64,000 nucleotides of DNA. It comes from Rhynchonema sp. JSB1_4. Lineage: Eukaryota; Nematoda; Chromadorea; Monhysterida; Xyalidae. The translations under genes and the position numbers were made by a program. The stretch lies in the NCBI GenBank assembly GCA_030248065.1, contig JASAMV010005458.1, forward strand, positions 1 to 64,000, in the 5' to 3' direction. Under the pieces are notes generated by a model. It did not search any database. It had not been told where the DNA came from and was given only the letters and a program-made list of their open reading frames with translations. Numbering within the stretch: the first letter of the stretch is position 1; every line of letters starts with the position of its first letter. This document shows, piece by piece, positions 34,129-44,864 of this stretch.

Positions 34129-35176
34129 AATATATTCTGTGTATTGTGATTTGGTGCTGTTCGTCTCTCAAAGACACACAACAACATGATTGCATTACGG
34201 CACTGCCATCCCGGCAACATCAAAGATATGTGTGGCGTGCATTTTCACATTACCATCTACACTTCAAAATTCTTCCTCTCTCACTGTCCTTGCCAACATC
34301 GACGCTCGAAGCTGCAGATCTTTCCGGCTAGTCGTACTCCACCCACAGTCTTGATCTCCAATCATCATCAACGTTGCACGTCGGCCAATCAACGCGGCAC
34401 ATCGGCTCGCTTCATCAAAGTTTAGTCCACGACTCGATCGGTCCGAAGTTTTCTTCATCCAAGTTTATTCCACGATCCTTGCGGTCCGAAATTGTCTTCA
34501 CGGCACGACGGCAAAACATCAGCGCACCCCACGGCGCAGGGCAACTCCATGGCCCAATTCATATCGGGGGCTCTCCACGGCCCAACAACAGCAAAGCCAG
34601 CAAGGGTCGAAGCAAATTTATTAATGTCCAGGCAGCTTGGCCATAATGGACCAAAGTATCAGCAGAGGCCACGACGTAGGGTTACGGTATTTTTTTGGGC
34701 ACTGCGCGAGGTGGTGGGGACACGATATCCCACAGAAGTCCGCCAGTTGAGGTATGATGGTATGTTTATCCTCGGTATAAGGTATGGAATGAATGATTTA
34801 CAATAAAGAAATGCTATTTATAGGATTCCCCACTATAGGCATTGCTACTTGTTGCATTTTTTGACTTGCATGTTTTACAAGCGCTACATTTACTTGTTTA
34901 ATGCCTCACGACTTTCACGGTAGCCTAGTTAACAGTTGACATAGTCAGATAGCAATTCACGTGTTCTTGTCCACACTGAGCGTACTTGCACCAGCAAAGT
35001 GCAAACCTGCGGATAAATGTTGATTTTGTAGACGACTGTATCTCCAACAATGCCTATGCAGATCTAATCGTTCTCAGGCTTGGTACACGAAGTCCTCACT
35101 TTGCACTGCATGCTATATCTGTTGTACACTCAAACCTCTATACTGCGTGTAAAATTTCTGTGAAGATATTATATAC

Positions 35177-35371
35177 GTAAATGCAATCTACGCCAACACG
35201 AGCCCGATTTCGGAGGTGGCAGATTAGTGAAACATTCATACGTGGCTGCTGATTTGGAAAATCTTACACGTTGTAGAGTACTACGTGGCGGATGATGACT
35301 TTCTCTTTCTATTCGTTTTGCAAGCACACCACCTTCGAAATCGGGCTCGTGTTGGCGTAGTTTGCCTTTAC
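35177..35371. mobile_element. MITE family M, copy 4, 9-bp TSD ATTATATAC
   Basis: Ends GTAAATGCAATCTACGCC and the inverse of TGTAAAGGCAAACTACGCC. ATTATATAC lies on both sides (35168-35176 and 35372-35380). A 9-bp duplication is typical of Mutator-like elements. Confidence 0.8.
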
Positions 35372-36199
35372 ATTATATACTGACAGTGAAGATACTGTGA
35401 CAGCTTATTGGACACATCTCAACTCAATAAAAGAAAGAAAGACAAGCATGAACACGGTAAACAAATCACTAAAACAAACGAGTGTCAAGAAACACAGCTT
35501 GTGATCAATTGTCAGTTTTCAGTATGTTCACACTTTCCACGTATAAGAAGCAATAATTAATAGTTATTCAAAAAACAATAAAAATACACTTTACTTCTCA
35601 TAATCACAGCACAGGCCATGTTCTTAAACACACACAACGTGCGCAAGCGCGCGCCAGCAGGTCTTGCTTATACACGCAGCATTTGGGGTAATTTCATGTG
35701 ACGTGTGGTTTTGAAAGTGGTCGCGCGCAAAATAATTACTGACTCGTGAGCGAGGTTTTTATTGTTTCAGAAAGGCGAACGCCTGAGCTACTTTTGGGCA
35801 CCAGCCGTTTTGTCATTCGTTTGGAAGGCTGAGTTTTGCCGCAAGGTAAATTTGGCCAAAAAATCAATTTTTTAGCGAAACGTTGCTGTATTTTTTGGGT
35901 CACCCTATGGCGATTACGGGACTTTTGTGACGAAATGCGTTTACCACTGTGATTGTCTACCAGCCACTGAAAAAAGTGTGTTAAAATTCAGCCCCTATCG
36001 GAAGTTATGTGAGTTTGAATTTTTTTACCCTTGCCTCGGTTATGGCGTTTGTCCAAATTTCCTAGTGTGGGCCATATCTCGACTTAGACTGGGAGTTATC
36101 GAAAAACAATTTGCATGTGAGCTGTTACCTACCCATAGAATGATTTTATGGCAAAAACTCAAGATCGATCTAATTTGACCTTTTTCGTTCGAAAATAAC

Positions 36200-36665
36200 A
36201 GTCAAGGTGTCGAAACTTTTTTTTGACAAAAAAGGTTTTTTTTAAAACGCCCAGATGGCCAAAATATGCCCTAAAAAGTTGGAAAACGCTCATGTTGGGA
36301 AGAAAACGTGGCTAAATGAAGTAATTCTATGTGTTTTGAGGCAAAATAAACGGGTTTCATCCCTTTTCTGGCCAGTTGTTGACATCCCATATCAGACCCG
36401 CATCATGGGTCCAACTTTGGCCGGGGTCATCACTGAAAGTCAAATTCCGTATATCGACGTATCTCGACAAAGTAAAAATTGGTCGAAAATTTTTTGACAA
36501 AGGGACAAAAAATTGATTCTTCCTGAAAATCAGGTTATTTTCCCTAAAAAATCTGGGAAAATAAAGGAAATTCAGGATTAAAAAAAACGAAAACCACCCA
36601 GACGTTTTTAAAAAAAAAAACGTCGTTTTTTTAAGAAAAACGCCGTCGTATTTTTTTTAACCCTG
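36200..36665. mobile_element. Family F sequence, copy 3 (left end missing)
   Basis: GCCCAGATGGCC through CGTCGTATTTT and AACCCTG match copies 1 and 2. The normal left terminus is replaced by the right arm of element G, so the two share one right end. Confidence 0.65.
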
Positions 36666-36689
36666 TTTCCACTAGGCACATATTCATAA

Positions 36690-38260
36690 TTAAGCGGCTC
36701 GCACCGATTTCCATAAAACTTGGTTCATTAACCAACCATGGTCCAAACACTCACAGGTAAAATATAATTCCGCATGCCAGCTCTCTGTCTGAGCCCGTAC
36801 GGCTGAAAGTTGAAAAGGTGGGAACCGACCTCCGAACAAATATTCCAAATATTTGGCCGCTGCATGAGGTCTCGCCAAACCGATTTATGTTAGATTTTTC
36901 ACAAACGCTTGTGCGTTCGTTTGGCACTTCATTTAACTTGATAGCTGTACCATAGCTGGTGCTATATAACCAAGAATCATCAAATTTGGAGAAAAATGGA
37001 TTCAGGTGTACGTGTTTTAGCCCACATATGACCCCGATAAAGTCAGACCATTAGATGCCTGCAAAACGCCCTATTACCAGCCTAATATTCCGCTATGGTT
37101 TTAATTTTTGATACACAATATTAGTTTTGGTAGAAGTCGTCCTACCTATGACTGGTCCCCCATATTGGCCATATCCTGGTCACCAAATATATTCTTGTCT
37201 GCAGCTTTTATACCTGATGACGATGATATGGAGGTGTGACACAGACAAATTTTGGTAGCAAAAATGGAGCTGTTTTGAACGCATTACATGTCTTCCTAGG
37301 ATTGGCTGTCCCATAGCTCCATGTTTGGTGCTAGCGTGTGAACATTTCCACGCAAAATTCTTAGAAATTCCCCAATGTTTTTAAAAAGGCGTTTATGCTG
37401 CGTCGAAGTTAAAAGGGATCTTGACTTGTTTTGTATGTGTTGAAAACAGCTTCATTTCTGCTGCCAAAATGTGCCTTTGGGTGGCATTTTCGAAACGGTG
37501 TAAAGCTCAGTTGGGTGTAAAGGTCGGTGTAAGTTCGGTCGAAAGCTCGGTCGGTGTCAGCTCGGTGTAAACATGAAACATTCCACGTTAACAGCAGGCA
37601 ATATTTCATGTTTACACCGAGCTGACACCGACCGAGCTTTCGATTGAGCTGACACCGACCTTTACACCTAGCTCACCTTTACACCGTTTCGAAAATATCA
37701 CCCATAGTCATGCTTCCATAGCATTTTCATCATATAGAAAAGCTGCAGACAAGCGTAAATTTCGTGACCAGAAAATTGATACAAATGGGAACCAGTCACA
37801 GTTGAGGTAGCTTCTCTCAAAACTGATTGTGTATCAAAAATGGAAACCAACGCGAAATATGTATTAGACTGGTAATGGTGCGTATTGCCTACATTGATGG
37901 TTTGACTTTCTCCGGATGATATGTGGGCTAAAACTACATCTGAAACCATTTTTCGCCAAATTTGAGGGTTCTTGCAATATAGCACGAGCTATGGTAGTAC
38001 CTAATTTGGGTTGAATAAGATGTTAAACAAAAGCCGTGTACCGCTCGTGAAAAAAACAAATTTAAATCGGTCTGCGAGAGCTCATGCAACGACCAAATAT
38101 TTTGAATTCAATGTGTGGAGGTAAGTTCACCACTTTTCAAATTTTGGTCATCCGGGCTCAGACAGAGAGCTGGCCTGGGAAATAATATTTGCCTGTGAGT
38201 GTTTTAGTCGAAGCCTGGTTAATGCGAAAAGATTCATGGAAATCGGCGCGAGTCGTTTGA
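36690..38260. mobile_element. Long-TIR element E, related to family A, with a MITE inside
   Basis: GCACCGATTTCCATAAAACTTGG at the left is the inverse of the right end near 38250. Inner blocks (CAGCTCTCTGTCTGAGCCCG) match too. Sequence at 62700-63420 is a relative of the left arm. MITE D copy 2 sits between the arms. No transposase. Confidence 0.6.
37479..37703. mobile_element. Foldback MITE, family D, copy 2 (uninterrupted)
   Basis: GGGTGGCATTTTCGAAACGG at one end, CGAAAATATCACCC at the other, and TCGGTCGGTGTCAGCTCGG palindromes inside. It shows the empty site for the nested insertion at 17769-18152. Confidence 0.82.
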
Positions 38261-38264
38261 TTGT

Positions 38265-39800
38265 GAATTTTTGCGTTTAAACACCACAACAGTGCAGTCA
38301 CCACGAACCTTTCACTTGTAGTGTCACATAAAATCCGTGAAATATCAACACGGTCAAATATGAAGCGTTTTCTACTTAGACCGCCAAGGGCTTTCCTTGG
38401 GTGAAATATTCTGAACCGAAATACTGATTTTCCTCCATTTTCCGCTGAAAGCCCCAGGGGTTTAAGGGGAAAACTACGTACTACGGTAATGTGTAGCGGG
38501 TTAAAAAACTTTTGATGAAAGTTTACACCGTTTAGATATTCTGGAATACCAAAAATCTATGCGTGATTTTGCGAAAAAGGGGTGATAAAATAAAGTGTGA
38601 TAAAAACAGGGGTAATTATATTTGCCTGACGTGGCACGACTTGTTGGTGCGTTGTGCGTGATATTGGTGCGACCTGACAGTATCCAATGGACCGGAGTCG
38701 ACGTGGGTCACTGCTACCTTAACAATTTTGAAAAATGTTTTAAAACAAAATTTTTTTTTCATATTTTCGGTTTTTCACCCTACCCCGGTAGTATGAATAC
38801 AAGTGAACACGGAACGTAATGTTTGCAAACGCAACCGATTGTTGTTGCAGTCTTTACGAATTCGGGAAATTTAGGGTGTCTGTAATTGTGATTCATATAG
38901 TCATTTATCAGTCAGCCAACAACGTTGGTCCATAGGAATTTTTATTTTGACTGGAGCCACTATGACTGACACCGCAAACGTTTCGTATGGGCGACGTGCG
39001 TTGTAAAGTAAGGAAAAGAAAATGCGAACTCTTTCGATTTCGTGTCATTGACGCAGTTTCGACTTGCCTAGCTTTTAGAAAACCTAATTTTTTTAATCAG
39101 ACCTACAGAAACCTCTTTCCTTATACAAATCTTTGTAAAAATTCAAGGTCGATTCCGGCATGACGAAGTATGAGATCGCGCATCTTGTGGACACCATCAC
39201 CACAAATGTACTGCTGGGAACATTGGGGGAGGATTAGGATCGTGGGCTGCAATTTTTAACAGTTTTTGACTCAGTTTCTATCGAAATGCAATATATCTGT
39301 GTTAAGATGTACAGGGTGTCTGGGTTAGGGCTCGGCCATTGGAAAAAACTATGTTCGATGTCCGCTACCTGACCGAACTTACGGACTGCGGACTGCGGAC
39401 AACGGAAACATTTTTTTGGGTTTGTTTGCTTGTGTGATACAGGGCTTTCAATGTGCAAACTTTACACCCGTGTGTAACACTGTATGGTTCTCTGCTGCGG
39501 TTGTCTGAATTATAAAGGTAGACCAATACTTGCCCATTTTGGGATTGTAGACATAAAGTAGACGCAATCGTTTTCAGCGCCCCTGAAAACCACAGGAAAG
39601 GTGGCATCTCGCCTCAGTGAATCAGTGCCGATCTGAAAGTTTTCTGGCTAGGTCCCTTATATTCCGGGAATGACAAAATTTTGAAGAGCTACGGAAATTT
39701 TCGCTTTAGTAGCTGCTCGTGCATTGGGACGCCTTTTGGGAAGCCCTCACAGTTTTGGTGGAGGAACTGTTAAATCGACAGCTTGAATTTTGACTTTCCT
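38265..39800. other. No gene recognised
   Basis: A hydrophobic 65-codon ORF (38622-38819) is followed by nothing that supports splicing. CGGACTGCGGACTGCGGA at ~39382 has an inverse counterpart near 45535. Confidence 0.35.
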
Positions 39801-39810
39801 TTATCTCAGG

Positions 39811-39865
39811 CAAGGCTTAGGCTTAGCCTTAGGCTTAGGCTAAGGTTTTTATCAGGCTTAGGCTT
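39811..39865. repeat. Degenerate TTAGGC (nematode telomere-type) repeats
   Basis: GGCTTAGGCTTAG and inverse blocks in ~55 bp, in both orientations. Similar runs lie at ~6826-6868 and ~7769-7783. They are too short and mixed for a telomere and are best read as interstitial or element-borne copies. Confidence 0.6.
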
Positions 39866-40254
39866 AGACTATTAGTGTATACTCTGACAATACTTTTGCG
39901 AGAAACTTTTCAAGCGTGTTGCCTGATCCGTAAAGCACACGCAACTGGCGCAGCCAGCTGAGTTTCGTAGCATTTCGCAAATCGCTACGTTAGTCTTGTG
40001 TGTTGAGCGACCGGCAGTCACGTGACTGCTGCAGCTGAAACATGCATAATGAGCTTTACGGATCAGGCAACGCGTTTGAAGTGTTTCTCCTAAAAGTATT
40101 GTCGGGGTATACCTTACGGGGGACCTCCACCCCTCAGGAACTACACTGTTCCCATCCCAATACCCAATATAACGGAATCAAATCTGGAATGGAATGGAAT
40201 TAAAAATAGTTGAAATGGCCGGCAGGCCGGCGGCGCGTTCCGATCTGTGTCTTG

Positions 40255-40750
40255 CGACGATAGTAGAGGTGCTTTTTGGTTCCTACGGCCAAAACTATGT
40301 CCAATACACGTGGGTATAGGCGGGTACTTAGATTATTTTACCCCGAGCTGGCACATAGATTATTTTAATCAGTCAGACTGGCACATACAAGGCTGATGTT
40401 ACAAAGTACATACATGGTACCCCACGTACCTATGGTACCCTATGTACCTACGGTACCCAACATACATGGTACCCAACATGCATGGTACCAAATATACATG
40501 GTACCCAATATACGGTACAATATACAGTCACCATGGCACAGCATGGTACCCAACTGATAAGTATGTACCTATGTATGTATTATTTCTGGTACCCATGAAT
40601 GTTTGTCATCAAGGAAGTGCGTTAGCTGACGCTGGTACGTGCCATGTACGTGTGTGATCAATGCATATTGCGTGTGGATACCCTTCTTGGGGTAGTACCC
40701 CAAGCAGCGGCTTTGTGAAGCGATATAGAAACCTGGGCACTGCAACGGTT
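40255..40750. repeat. Left terminal inverted repeat of the mini-Maverick, with GGTACC array
   Basis: Pairs with 44865-45385. It contains about ten GGTACC/GTACC sites at 12-16-bp spacing (~40415-40560), each with an ACATACATG-like partner. Inside that are CTTGGGGTAGTACCCCAAG and the inner boundary CAACGGTT. Confidence 0.85.
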
Positions 40751-40920
40751 GGAGAAAATTTCATTCACACAATGAATGGTCAGAATCATCAGAATCGCTG
40801 TCAAACATTAAATGAGTAAAGAGTTCCACAGAATTATCACCATGTCCAGCAGGATTTATTGTTCCAACAGCAGGGAGATGACTGGGTCTTTCGAGATGAA
40901 CTTTAGTCATTGTCACTAAT

Positions 40921-41865
40921 TGTTCAGCGTGCACAGGTGTTCCCCTATCAAGCAAGAGAGCCAGCACAGTGGCTAAAGCGTTCGAAGAAATTGTGGCTCA
41001 AAATGATGGCGTGATCCCCGGGGCAATTATAACTGACAGAGGTACCCCTTTGCTGATCTCTGTACCGCAAAACATGACCAAACAAGGAAAAATTTCAGGC
41101 AATGAATTTCTCGATCTTCAAAAGTCACTTGAGAAACGAAACAGAAAACTGAAAATGACAAAATCCGATCAGAAATCTCCTCATTCCGAGCAAGCCATTG
41201 CACGAATACGACGCCTGTACAAAAAGTACCGGGCCTATTCAGGACGGGAAAATTTCAGTGAAGTATTTCCTCAGTTGATCAGTACACTCAACAGCACACC
41301 ATCGTCGTACTCGGGAATAGCACCAAATGATATCAACGCCAGCAATGCCGGACAACATTTTGCAAAAAAGTACGGCGACTATCTTGACAGGCTGTATTAG
41401 CATGCTTATTCCTCGAGTACACGCTATGCTGTTGGTGATGCGGTCCGAGTACGGTCGTTCCATCCGGATGGATTTGACAAGGCAAGCCACGTCACGTGAC
41501 AGGAATGTTGAAAATTTCGCAATTGTCATGGTTTTCAGACACCGGCCAACTCTGCTGAGGTATTTTATGTGAACCAGATTAGACGCACAGACCCTGCGAC
41601 CTATCGAGTTCGTGACCGAAACGGACTAGTCGTGGACAAAATTCAGTACGATCGGAACTTGGTGCCTGCCGAAAACCATGAACGTAACCATCGTGTCACA
41701 CGGGTGCTCGAAACACGTAAATTCGCCAACCTGGCACCAGGGATCGGAAAGCGCTGTTGGATGACGGAAGCGTGGAGTGGATGCAGCAACGTGATTACGA
41801 CAGAGCGCACAGGAATTTCACATGATGAGTCCAGCATCTGGCTTCGACCTTTTACTGCGCGCTGA
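40921..41865 (+). pseudogene. Retroviral-type integrase, 5'-truncated and interrupted
   Basis: This corresponds to the Maverick integrase, which would insert element DNA. An open frame starts within the block before 40969 (PLSSKRAS, then AKAFEEIV) and carries the second catalytic Asp (IITDRG, ~41030) and the Glu (SPHSEQAIARIRR, ~41185). YSGIAPNDI marks the core's end. The N-terminal zinc-binding region and the first catalytic Asp are missing. A TAG at 41398-41400 interrupts before the C-terminal SH3-like part (YAVGDAVRVRSF; EVFYVNQI; TYRVRDRNGLVVD). A probable intron ends at TTTTCAG (~41539). The last codons overlap the penton start by ~44 nt. Loss of a catalytic Asp means no activity. Confidence 0.7.
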
Positions 41866-42615
41866 CACGTCAGACATACACGATCAGAATCGTATTGATT
41901 TGGCTAATTCTTCTGTCACATTTGGTCTACCTGATCCTGTGGTGCTTCCTGCCAATGTTGCTTACACACTTAATCTGAGTCACATTTCGATGTCATTAAA
42001 AGTAAACAACATTGTTCGCCTTAATCATTTCTTTTATGCTTCATTGGATGGTGGTCAATCGTTCAAAGCTTTTTTATTGCCTCATGATTACTTTGAGACT
42101 AATATTGTTTTATTGCTTCGAAAATTCCAACAATTGCTGACTGCCGATTTTGACAACTACATTTCCATGAAGTTTGACAACATAACGGATATTGGTTATT
42201 GAGATCAAGGACGAACGGACTGTTTTAGTACTAAGCGATGATTTTAAGTTTCGCACCCAGGGACGTAAGCTTTGAGAAAGGATTTACATATGGAAGCTAT
42301 CCAGCTGATCTACTTTTGAGTTTTCGTGATTTGTTTGTTCTCATGCCGGGTGTCACAGCATCATCCACTGTCATTTCTAATTATTGCCCCATTGCTCGTG
42401 TTGTGCCAGTTGACAGCGATTTATTGAAAAAGGAAGCAAGGATTCAGCTGGAATTCAACCAACCTTTTCAAGTGCCACTCTATGTAAACACATTGCACCA
42501 TATTGAAATGATTTTACTTAATTCAGATTTCGCAACATTTTCTCTGGATGCCTCTGCACGCTTTGCCTGTATCTTGATGCTACAATGTCGACAGAATCTG
42601 ACCTTGCCGTTCTAA
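41822..42615 (+). pseudogene. Penton-like minor capsid protein gene with two frame shifts
   Basis: Two consecutive ORFs (41822-42202 and 42238-42615) plus a linking frame (~42201-42240) read like one Maverick/adintovirus penton protein, which forms the capsid vertices. The N-terminal part has the expected beta-strand pattern (DLANSSVTFGLPDPVVLPAN, then YTLNLSHISM). The C-terminal part has a DLFVLMPGV segment, a CPIARVVPVDSD segment and a final run of strands ending LPF. Each break shifts by one base, near 42200 and 42240, and no intron borders fit. Combined length (~260 aa) is in the usual range. The first ATG pair overlaps the integrase end. The call is by pattern; profile searching would settle it. 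Confidence 0.55.
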
Positions 42616-42627
42616 TAAACAATAAAT

Positions 42628-42888
42628 ATGGACATTTCGAAATCGTCTGTCCAACGTAAATTCACCAAGCAAGTTGAAAAAGCGCTCTCCGCGCAAATTG
42701 ATCAAGCAAACGCAGCCCCGTTGACTAATCCCGTTGATTTGGGATATTCTCGTGCAATCGGTGGCAATTTTCGGAACTACGAGACAATTCAGTTTACAAA
42801 ACCAAAAGGCAACAAGAAGAAGGCAAAACCAAAGCCAAAGAAACCAAAGTATCAAGAACGAGTCGCCATCGACAATCCTCTGGCATAA
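42628..42888 (+). CDS. Small basic protein of the mini-Maverick
   Basis: An intact 86-codon ORF starts MDISKSSVQRKFTKQVEKAL and contains a Lys/Pro-rich block (KGNKKKAKPKPKKPK, residues ~61-75). It lies 12 nt after the penton stop and ends 2 nt before the major capsid start, so the three form a tight gene cluster. The charge suggests a DNA-binding or core protein, or a nuclear-import signal, but there is no family match and this is inference. Unlike its neighbours it has no frame break. Confidence 0.6.
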   Translation: MDISKSSVQRKFTKQVEKALSAQIDQANAAPLTNPVDLGYSRAIGGNFRNYETIQFTKPKGNKKKAKPKPKKPKYQERVAIDNPLA

Positions 42889-42890
42889 CA

Positions 42891-44414
42891 ATGCCTCCAA
42901 AGAAACGCACCAAGGGTGTCCAGGAAGAACCGGCTGTCACGCAGCCTGTGGCGGAACTGAACTCGTTGAACTCGTCCTCACGTGAAGCAGTTCAAGCATC
43001 AGTGGTCAATCAGTAAACTCAGTACGTACTTCCCGTTAGCCAGTACTCGGCCAATTCGGTGATCGTATTCGAAATCAGTGCCAGTTCTACTCTGTTCACT
43101 GGGCCTCAGTTTTATCTGGAGATTTCTTTGACAATCGTCAATGGCGATTCCACTCCGCTTGACGACAAGGCAGAGGTCGCGCCATGCTCAAACTTTGGCC
43201 AAGCCATGTGGTCAGACATTGAGGTATGCGGACGGTTAAGCTCCATTTTTGCCAACTAATGAAAATCATGAAAATTGAAGTCCGAGCCAACCACATGCTC
43301 CTGACCCAACGTGCCGGTTTGCACGCGTACAAAAGCTGGATTAACACTGCCGTACTGACCAGCGCTGAAGAACTGGAAGGGCTGAACGTGCCGGGCATGA
43401 TCTTCTTGGTCGATCCCAGCATACGCCGAGGGAACAAAGTTGTTCGGACGTTCAAGAACGAATCAGTTGTATTTTATGCTGGACACTGAGATTTCTCATC
43501 AAGGTATGCCACCACTATGTTAAGTTGCGTACTGTTTTGTTATTCGCCCTGTTCCAGATCGCTTGATCCCAAATAACGTCTCATTGACCATCACTCTGCA
43601 TCCATCGTCCCCGTCGATCAGCCTGCCAAGTGGCGTTGACGCGGCGAAACGGAACCAAATTCTCAAAATATCGGATACTCGACTTTATTTTGTGCGATAT
43701 GAGCTCAATCCGTCTCTGTTTTTGCAGATAACATCTCAACTGGCTGTATCACCGTACCGGTACGTGACAGTGGCTGTTTCTGACTGTTTTTAATTGACTT
43801 TTACTCACAGAATCCCTCTACGTCGGCTGGAGTGTCAACCATACCTGAGACAATATGTTCAAATGCGATTCTCCCGACAACGGTCTATGTGATGAGTGTC
43901 CCATCAAAAACGTTCATGGGCTCGTACTCTCGCGAGTATGCACAGAGCAGCACTCTCGGCATGAATGCGATATACATCGTTTCCGAAGGATTGACATTTC
44001 CCGCTACACCTCTGGTGATGGACACGTCAACACCGAAATATGTTCGCAGCTATGCTAATTTGCTCCACGTATGTTTACACAGCAACTATGGCTGACAGGA
44101 ACATCATTCATTTCGTTTACAGGTAGCCGGTTGGACCAATTCAAAAGCTTCGTGCCCAGTGACTGCAAGAGCATTCATGGGTGGGTACTCTGCAGCCGCC
44201 ATAAATATGTCACGACTTGCATCAAACGAAGTGCGTTCGCTTCCCAAGTTCGGTTCCGCTGCCTTGCACATTTCGTACACCGCTGCACCTTCAGAATCGG
44301 TGACGTATGCTGTTTACGCGGTTAGTTTGCAGTGCAGCTTTGTCTTCTTGAAAAATTTTCAAATTTCATGGTTTTCAGGTGTACGAAAATCAGGTCATGA
44401 TTGATGCAAGTTAG
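42891..44414 (+). pseudogene. Double-jelly-roll major capsid protein gene (Maverick/adintovirus type), with introns
   Basis: The ATG at 42891 opens MPPKKRTKG. Signature segments then appear in family order: VFEISASSTLFTGPQFYLEI; PLDDKAEVAPCSNF (43059-43259); HAYKSWINTAV (~43325); SHQDRLIPNNVSLTITLHPS; ILKISDTRLYFVRYELNPS; LPTTVYVMSVPSKTFMGSY; TPKYVRSYANLLH; and a final VYENQVMIDAS before TAG. This is the trimer-forming hexon-like capsid of Mavericks and relatives, annotated in many invertebrates as F54H12.2-like. Four introns fit in phase: 43504-43557, 43776-43810 (or from 43764), 44069-44122 and 44321-44378. Breaks are TAA at 43014, a stop at 43257 with a frame change, and a one-base shift near 43476. 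Confidence 0.72.
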
Positions 44415-44864
44415 AGGTTAGTCTGGTTGTGCCTCTCACCGATGTTCTTTTATTCTTAGATTTTTGGTTTTTTCAGACTGACCGCCAATTTCGATGAAGG
44501 TATAAAAAATTCCAGTTTGGACACACACTCTCGACACAGACACACTCTCTCCTTATCAGTAGACACGCTCAGACTCACATGATTATTCTTGTTTCAGCGT
44601 GACTGTGTTGGTGATGACTCAGAGCTTTTTCATGAGCACCAAAGCCAAATGGAAGAATGTGACACGTAACGCCAGGCAAGTTTCGCAATACATGACAATC
44701 TTGTCGCAGATTGAATGTCATGCGTCGTGCCTTTTCTGGTGTGCAGCATGGTGTTCCCTGGCCGGCTGGTCTTAAAGAAACGTTGAATCTTTTAAATGAA
44801 ACCAGAAATCCTGGTCTTGTCAATCCATTTGTGCCCGTGCATGAGTTGCCTGAATAAAATGTCG
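44415..44864 (+). CDS. Candidate small spliced gene at the element's right end
   Basis: Two short ORFs (44614-44778, starting MTQSFFMSTKAKWKN, and 44720-44857, starting MRRAFSGVQHG) could be joined by a GC-AG intron (CCAG|GCAAGT to GTCGCAG). A further acceptor, CTTGTTTCAG, lies at ~44597. The second ORF ends ...PVHELPE just before AATAAAATG, inside the right inverted repeat border. No family recognised. Confidence 0.25.

Larger units (their letters stand above)
33925..34229. mobile_element. Penelope-type foldback with two hammerhead motifs, 11-bp TSD
   Basis: Two inverted copies of the Penelope-related segment meet near 34049 (ACCGGTTGTCC...). GTGTGGCGTGC flanks both sides (33914-33924 and 34230-34240). 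In TRIM copy 1 the corresponding site (inverse of 7480-7510) is uninterrupted, which confirms the boundaries. Each half carries a hammerhead-like motif. There is no coding capacity. Confidence 0.78.
33667..34833 (-). mobile_element. Miniature LTR (TRIM-like) element, copy 2, 5-bp TSD TATAG
   Basis: This is the minus-strand twin of 6883-7746. Terminal direct repeats of ~87 bp lie at 34747-34833 and 33667-33755, with the same start (GTGGGGAATCC), TATAAATAG-type box and TTCAACT-like end. A PBS-like GGCGGACTTCTG and a G-rich purine tract lie at the expected inner positions. TATAG flanks both sides (33662-33666 and 34834-34838). Removing the 305-bp insertion at 33925-34229 and its duplication leaves ~850 bp, close to copy 1. 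Confidence 0.72.
31188..36665. mobile_element. Large composite TIR element (G) with hAT-like ends
   Basis: Left arm ~31215-31985 and right arm ~35475-36190 are inverses (for example GCGCGCGACCACTTTCAAAACC near 31737 and its inverse near 35718). The left end is CAGAGTTGGAAAAAACGG. On the right the arm runs into a family F sequence ending AACCCTG at 36665. Outside lie TTTCCAC (left) and TTTCCACT (right), an almost perfect 8-bp duplication. No transposase is visible. The interior holds family H, the second TRIM and MITE M copy 4. Confidence 0.6.

Noticed and set aside
40415..40560. Regularly spaced repeats considered as a CRISPR array
   Set aside because: Units are short palindromic tandem repeats without unique spacers, inside a TIR of a eukaryotic element.
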